Shown here one piece after another: positions 58,640-64,000 of a stretch of 64,000 nucleotides of DNA. The translations under genes were made by a program, and so were the position numbers. The number at the start of each line of letters is the position of its first letter. Positions within the stretch are counted from its first letter, which is position 1. This DNA comes from Irpex lacteus (taxonomy: Eukaryota; Basidiomycota; Agaricomycetes; Polyporales; Irpicaceae): the NCBI GenBank assembly GCA_001986395.2, contig MQVO02000003.1, positions 1-64,000 on the forward strand, given 5' to 3'. The notes under the pieces are model-generated. The model was given only the letters and a program-made list of their open reading frames with translations. It was not told where the DNA came from and searched no databases.

Positions 58640-59965
58640 ATGAACACGCACACAAAAGTTCTGCTTTCTACTTCAATCGAGGTGCTTGCCCAAACCTTTG
58701 CCTATGGTAAGTCTCCACATGCGAACCCTCTCTACTTTGGTTGGCAATGATTGTATCCGTTCTCTCTAGGCATATTCGTCTCACTAATGCCCACGGCCAC
58801 AAGAGTACTTCTGTATGTTCGAAAAGCCCCGCGAAGTATATTTTGAACCTTTCACTGACGAGTGTGACTAGTCGACAAGGATCTCGACGTGGCCCCAGTA
58901 GTATTCTGTTCTATCTCACGGTTGCTTCTTTTCTTCTCTCTACAGCATACTGGGCTTTATCTGTCGCACTCTTGATGTCAAGAATCTCTGGCGCACAATC
59001 TAGTGGAAAAGTGTCTTTGAACGACGTCCGAACTACATTCAATGCGGTTGTACTGGTTAATTGTACGAGCCTCCATCCTTTTCCTGTTGCTATTCTTACT
59101 CATCATATTTCCTCGATCGAAGTCCTGTTTGCAGATGGTGTTGTAGTGTGGAGAATGTACATTCTCTGCGCCCTCGATTTTTCAAAGGGTATCCTATTTA
59201 TCCCTATTTTGTTTTTGGGGATCCTCTTCGGTTAGTAGTTCCTTCCAGAATGTTCAAGTCGTGCATCGCCTCACCCTTTCTATGTAGCATCCATTGTAGG
59301 CACCATTGTATTACGAATTATTGCGACTGTGTCGCATCGTCCGACAGCCTATATATTCAATGTCATTCAAGAGTGTAGCAGTATCTCTTCATTGATTACG
59401 AATCTTGCTGCCACAGCCATTATTTGCACGTGGGTTTGGTGAGTCTGTACTTAATCAAATACTGGCACCAATACCACGTTCTAATGTGTTGGACACTGAC
59501 AGGCAGCGACGACGGGCGTTGCAGGGGACGATGAGGAACACAGCGGGTACAAACGCGCGAATAGAACAAATGACAGTGCTATTAGCTGAATCCGGGATTG
59601 TATATTGCATCTTGTCGGTGAGCCTCGAGTTTTTCCCAAAAAATGTGTCGATCGGGTTTTAATGGAAAACTTAGATCATCCTTGTCAGCGTATCCGGTAT
59701 ACGTACTTCGCTCGATGATACGGTTATCGACATATATAAACCTATGCATGCTCAATTTGCGGTGTGTATAGCTCATCGAGTTCCGTTGCTGATGTATTCT
59801 CATTGACGTTTGTGTCAAACTTAGGGCATGTACCCGTCCTTTGTCGTAACTCTCCTTTACCCACAAACCTCATCACAGGCCTTATCTTTGTACGACGCTT
59901 CAACTGGAGTATTCTCAGACAGTCCTGCAGACCATGGAATATTTACCACACGCTCGCAAGCTTGA
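58640..59965 (+). CDS. Multi-spanning membrane protein, cluster copy 5
   Basis: ATG at 58640 gives MNTHTKVLLSTSIEVLAQTF. Exons continue GIFVSLMPTATRVLL, SRRGPSSILFYLTVASFLLS, TAYWALSVALLMSRISGAQS, LFADGVVVWRMYILCALDFS, ASIVGTIVLRIIATVSHRPT, SSLITNLAATAIICTWVW, ARIEQMTVLLAESGIVYCIL, IRTSLDDTVIDIYKPMHAQF and GMYPSFVVTLLYPQTSSQAL, with a stop at 59963-59965 after FTTRSQA. About seven hydrophobic segments, same exon order as the other copies. All exons read open, so it is probably functional. Function unknown. Confidence 0.76.
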
Positions 59966-60645
59966 AGCACGGATCCATTGGCTCTATAGCAAGCGTTTCC
60001 GCCAATCTCTACCCACCGTTGGTGTAGGGTGTCCATGCGCATCCGAGTCATGTGAGAATGTATTGCGAGGAATGAAATCGCTGATCTTGTCGAAAAGTGT
60101 AATGTCGGCGAGCGAAGCGAAGGTCTTTCGGTGATTGTCCCGCACTTAGCTACAGTACTAGATCTCGGACACATAAGTTACTAGAGTACTTACCCAATAA
60201 TAACAGCCATATGTCATACTCGCAGCCCCAGTAATATGTCTCATAGGTAGACAACCTTACGAAACCACGTACTTTACGACAACTATAGCTATGCACCTTA
60301 CGAGCCACTAGTCTGGAACGAGCGACTCAGTTCTACCGTGGCTATGCCGATATGTAGATCACGTAGTCGCTCATGGGAAATCAGCATGTGGTTTGGGGAC
60401 CGAGGCATAGCGATCAGCACCGAGGTTAGCAGATGACTATGGCGATCTATGACGGCCGCTTTACCAGAGCTATCAGTATATTGATGCCGACATTTGGCGC
60501 CCTAAAGTGCTCACTGGTAGACGATGAGGGATAGGGAAACCGATGGTGCGGTGGTGGTTTGGAGGGACCTACCACAAGAGATATTGGCTGTATAGGAAAA
60601 GCAAGTCAAGACAAGCTAAAACAAACTACTCTAGTCGCCTGGCTT
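59966..60645. other. Intergenic region
   Basis: No gene supported between cluster copy 5 and the possible single-pass membrane protein on the minus strand. Confidence 0.35.
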
Positions 60646-61300
60646 ACCATACAATGCTGTAGCGACGTCTCGTGCGCACCCAACGAGTGTTCAATGTAAA
60701 GGTCATGGACGATCGGCTTGCCCATTAGTTCGACTTCCTTAGAGTGCAGTCGGCGTGTCAATGACGGAGCTGCTTGCGGCTGCCGATTGATGTTGCGCCG
60801 ATGGTAGATTAAGACTATCGCCAAAGCAGTAATCGAGACGGCAGCCAACGATATCAGAAGTATCATGCCGACTTTTTCCTGTCCGTTAAGAAAAGACGGC
60901 GGTGGGTCACGTTTAACGAGGAGGGCTGAGCCTTCGCCCATGTTGAACATTCGAGGGGGGCGGAACATGTTTCTGAATGCAAAAGGTGGGGGGAAAGTGA
61001 GACCTTCGTGCACTGAGTGTCTGTCTGATTAGTGAGGATCGTACGTACTTTTATGTGCGCTGATCGGACGTGGTCTTCCGCTTCGAGGACACTGTCAAAG
61101 ACGCTGGATAGTTCTCTACTTAGAAACATGAGGTCAGTGCTATGATATTATCTAGAAGCCATGATATCGACATAGAAGGTGCTGCATCGCGTAAAGTACA
61201 CGTACCTACCCTGAACGCTGTAAAGAGGGCTGCCAGCGGAGGAGTAAAGCTAGAAACATTGCCAGCAAGGCAACCTTATAGGTGAAAGTCCCGGAGAGAG
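60606..61300 (-). CDS. Possible single-pass membrane protein
   Basis: Minus-strand open pieces read NVSSFTPPLAALFTAFR, ELSSVFDSVLEAEDHVRSAH, IKV-(L)HEGLTFPPPFAFRN, MFRPPRMFNMGEGSALLVKR and DPPPSFLNGQEK, then a transmembrane segment (VGMILLISLAAVSITALAIV), basic residues (YHRRNINRQ) and a tail of about 60 residues ending near 60606. A phase-correct junction joins HIKV to LHEGL (donor gtacga, acceptor cactcag). The true start and the 5' exons are not established and the family is unknown. The topology would be an outside N-terminal part and a short cytosolic tail. Confidence 0.4.
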
Positions 61301-61739
61301 CGTGGGCATTGTCTGCGACATTCCGTCGCCGTTAGTTCTCGAGCTCAAAGCTTCGATGGTTCTTTTTTGCCGTCATTATCCCGACGGCCCGTCCAGATTA
61401 GTTTGCTATATATAAGACGTAGTATCAGCCCTAGCACCAGTGCTGGTTTTAATCGACTGAGGAACTTACTCTCTTGATTTTGAGGCTCTGATATCGGAAG
61501 AAAGCAGACGACTGATCAGAACAAGCCGTGACACGGTTAGTTTGCGGTGCCAGTGGAAGATCTACAGCATTGTGCAGCGAATAGCAGCAAAGGAACAAAA
61601 GGAGAGTTTACCTTCGCGCAGAAGATTGGAGTATTATTCGCTACTGGCCATAGGCATCACGTTGCCGATTTTACGTAGAAACTTTGGAGTGAAAGTTGGC
61701 GGCACACTTCAAGTTCATGTAGGCCCTGTAAATAGATGT
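61301..61739. other. Intergenic region before the CACTA-like element
   Basis: No supported gene. It may contain the 5' exons and promoter of the minus-strand single-pass membrane gene. The element's left target duplication TGT is at 61737-61739. Confidence 0.35.
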
Positions 61740-63033
61740 CACTGTGCGCCCTAGAATCAGTGAAACTGACGGAAAATGCCGCTGTTTCCGGGGCGCTTGG
61801 TGATATTTCGGTCAATAATCAGTGAAGTCGATTTTCAGTGAGATCACCAGTGAATCTCACCGACTCCCGCTCACTGAGTTCGACAGTCAACTTCACGGTT
61901 ATCACATAGCGCTTTTCCTCCAAGGTCATCATTGTCTGCCCTAAACTGTTTCTCTGTGCGAGGGGGCCAGCGCCTGCTTACCCGGAAATTTTCGACGACG
62001 ACCTTCGACTACCACATACATTCCCCAGCCATTCGACCCATCCTTTCCGTTCAAACATGCAATTAATATATCAGGGATACTTCCGCAGGCTCATATGGAA
62101 TAGTAAGGTGAGTCTGCTGTGCGATGCAGCCAGCGCTCGAGCTGAATAACCTCCCAACTACGTCGGGCTATAGCCCATTCATTATAGGCACTGTGACCCT
62201 CTGATATCGATCTGCAGGAGTTGAAATCGTGGGTGGCCTGCTTCTGACAACGATGCAGCAACTGCGCACTGCCGCATCGAGGTCAGAATCGTGGTCTTCG
62301 TGCGGCTATGCGCTCAACTCCTGCATAGTGGGAACGGGAGGTGCTGATCTCGCTCACGAGTCTGAGGTTGATATGTGAGCAGTCCCCGTTTACAAACTCT
62401 GTAACTGATCATTGCTCTCATACTAGGGATAGCGTTGGGACCCTCTGGATCGGTACGTCTCGACTTTTGAAGATGCGTCGACGTACTACCCAGATTGATG
62501 TGTACATGGTATAGGTATGGCAGCTCCGGAGCAGGATGAACACATTGTGTTGTGACGGGTGGTACGTACATGGCCATTTTAATCGTAATATTGATATTGG
62601 CATAGCTGTCAGTAGGAGCGGCCGCACTCCGTAGATACCTTAGGCTCTGATGTACCTAGAGCATAGCGCTATAGTGAATATAGATGTGTTTTATTCCAGT
62701 GTATGCAGAGTAGCTGAGCTCAATAAAAGTGACATATTCACTGAATAATGTGGGAGATCATCACTGACTATGTCAGTGGATTCCACGGACATATATTCAG
62801 TGCATTTCGCCGTTATGCACCGTGAACAACACTGTTGAACGGGACGCGCATGAAGCGCTCATGTCAGTGAAACCTTTCATTTAAAAGGTTCCGTTAACCG
62901 TTTTCGAGACAGTCAACTTTACTCAGGCGCATCGGTGAACTTCACTGATTTTTTCCGTTAGTCGCACTGTCACTTTCAGCGAGATTCACTCAATGGTATT
63001 CAGTCAACTTGACTAACATTCGGGCGCACAGTG
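61740..63033. mobile_element. Non-autonomous CACTA-like (EnSpm/CMC) DNA transposon, 1,294 bp
   Basis: The ends are perfect 12-bp inverted repeats: CACTGTGCGCCC at 61740-61751 and its complement GGGCGCACAGTG at 63022-63033. They are flanked by the same three bases, TGT, at 61737-61739 and 63034-63036. Inside each end lie many short copies of TCAGTGAA or its complement TTCACTGA and near variants, in both orientations (about 61757-61905 on the left; about 62725-63010 on the right). CACTA/G termini, a 3-bp target duplication and dense subterminal repeats define the CACTA superfamily. The middle (about 61.9-62.7 kb) has no transposase-like ORF, so the copy would need an enzyme supplied from elsewhere. 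Confidence 0.8.
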
Positions 63034-63304
63034 TGTAGCGCTCAGCAACTTGGCCGGAGTATGCCGGGAATAACGGAGATTGACCGGAAAGGTGCTGCGT
63101 CGGCGCCAATTAACTCTTCCTCGACACAGCACATCCACTTTAGGCTTGTCCTGTATTCCCACACGGTCTCGCCATATCACACCTTAATGCTGCCGCAGTA
63201 GAACAACCAAGTATTGATCTATTTTCTGGCGGCTCTGAGTTAGCTGAGGTACTTGCCCACTGACATTCGGCATCGTAACCGATTACCTAGCAACGCCTGC
63301 CAAC

Positions 63305-64000
63305 ATGCTCTCGTTCTATGAGGCACAGCTTGTCTTTCTCGGAGTCATATGTGCGATATGGACGTTCTTGGATCATCGCATGAGCAAGGGACGGCTCGAG
63401 GACGATGGTAGCCCATCAAGAAGCACAGGAGGCGTACGAAGCCGATTGATGCGCCAGTATCTAACGGTGTATGCAATTGTCATGGGTAAGCACGATAACT
63501 TAAGGCTCTTGAAGGTGAGAAACGGTCTTACCATGATCAAGGTGCGGACTGGCTGCAAGGTCCATACGTATACTCTCTGTACAGAGAGCAATATGCGTTC
63601 CCTGAGAGACTGGTGGCCGTATTTTTTGTCACTGGTTTCATGTCTGCTGGCATTGCCGCGCCCCTCGTAGGTGCTTGGGCCGACAAATTGTGAGTGTATA
63701 CCTTAGTGGTACATCGAATTCTATTAAATAAAAATGTGTTATACAGCGGACGAAAAAAGCTATGCCAAGTTTTCTGCATCACCTACACACTCACTTGTGT
63801 CTTCATCACGATCCCCGTGTTCCCAATCCTTTTGGTCGGCCGTCTTTTAGGCGGATTCTCGACGTCCATTCTCTACTCCGCCTTCGAGTCTTGGGTGGTA
63901 GCCTCATCGAACAATCTCGCTCTTCCTCAAACCGACTTGTCGGCTATTCTTGGCCGGGCGACGCTTCTAAACGGCTTCGTCGCTGCTGGCGCTGGTGTTT
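63305..64000 (+). CDS. MFS transporter, MFSD5/molybdate-anion transporter type (3' end outside window)
   Basis: ATG at 63305 gives MLSFYEAQLVFLGVICAIWT. Exons continue MRQYLTVYAIVM, then GADWLQGPYVYSLYREQYAF (a hallmark of the MFSD5/MOT2 group), PERLVAVFFVTGFMSAGIAA, PLVGAWADKF, GRKKLCQVFCITYTLTCVFI, the MFS motif-like VGRLLGGFSTSILYSAFESW, and LGRATLLNGFVAAGAGV at the window end. Two short introns are visible. The protein is a polytopic membrane transporter; relatives in algae and man carry molybdate, which is a family statement, not shown for this gene. The gene is cut by the right edge after about 215 codons, roughly half of the expected length. Confidence 0.92.

Noticed and set aside
1..64000. 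CRISPR arrays or bacterial operons
   Set aside because: No regularly spaced repeats; intron-rich genes of fungal type show this is a eukaryotic nuclear sequence.

Overview
This window is nuclear DNA of a filamentous basidiomycete, most likely an Agaricomycete. Protein genes are split by many short introns of about 50-60 bp with GT...AG ends. Housekeeping proteins are of fungal type. Families typical of mushroom-forming fungi are present: DUF1996-WSC proteins, GH76-like membrane proteins, MACPF proteins, and an expanded family of multi-spanning membrane proteins with LFADGVVVWRM-like motifs. I saw no rRNA, no convincing tRNA and no CRISPR. The species cannot be named from the sequence alone.

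Left part (1-7 kb): the 3' end of the cohesin gene SMC1 (+), a long Ser/Pro-rich conserved-looking hypothetical gene (-), and an apparently empty stretch. From 7.17 to 15.63 kb lies a complete Ty1/copia-type LTR retrotransposon on the minus strand. It has 439-bp LTRs identical by eye, a 5-bp target duplication ACAGG, a primer site matching the anticodon arm of initiator tRNA-Met, and a gag-pol reading frame broken three times. Unusually, it has two further same-sense ORFs between the 5' LTR and gag. It sits inside the last exon of a GH76-like single-pass membrane protein gene: most of that gene is at 15.6-18.0 kb and its last ~60 codons are stranded at 6.98-7.17 kb.

Middle part (18-46 kb): one inverted member of the multi-spanning membrane family, a HAD phosphatase, a DUF1996 + triple-WSC secreted protein, myo-inositol oxygenase, a Gly-rich probable GPI protein, the divergent ribosomal pair RPS6/RPS13, cytosolic arginyl-tRNA synthetase, a MACPF-domain protein with a Vps62-like tail, a secreted aspartic protease, and a tail-anchored aldehyde dehydrogenase.

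Right part (46-64 kb): five same-strand paralogues of the multi-spanning membrane family with shared exon layout. Between the second and third lie an intact short-chain dehydrogenase gene and a decayed partial copy of it. After them come a possible single-pass membrane protein gene, a 1.29-kb non-autonomous CACTA-like DNA transposon, and the 5' part of an MFSD5/molybdate-transporter-type MFS gene cut by the window end.

The genes form no single pathway. The main themes are a housekeeping core, cell-wall and secreted functions, a lineage-expanded membrane family and two different mobile elements. The least explained item is the pair of extra ORFs inside the copia element.
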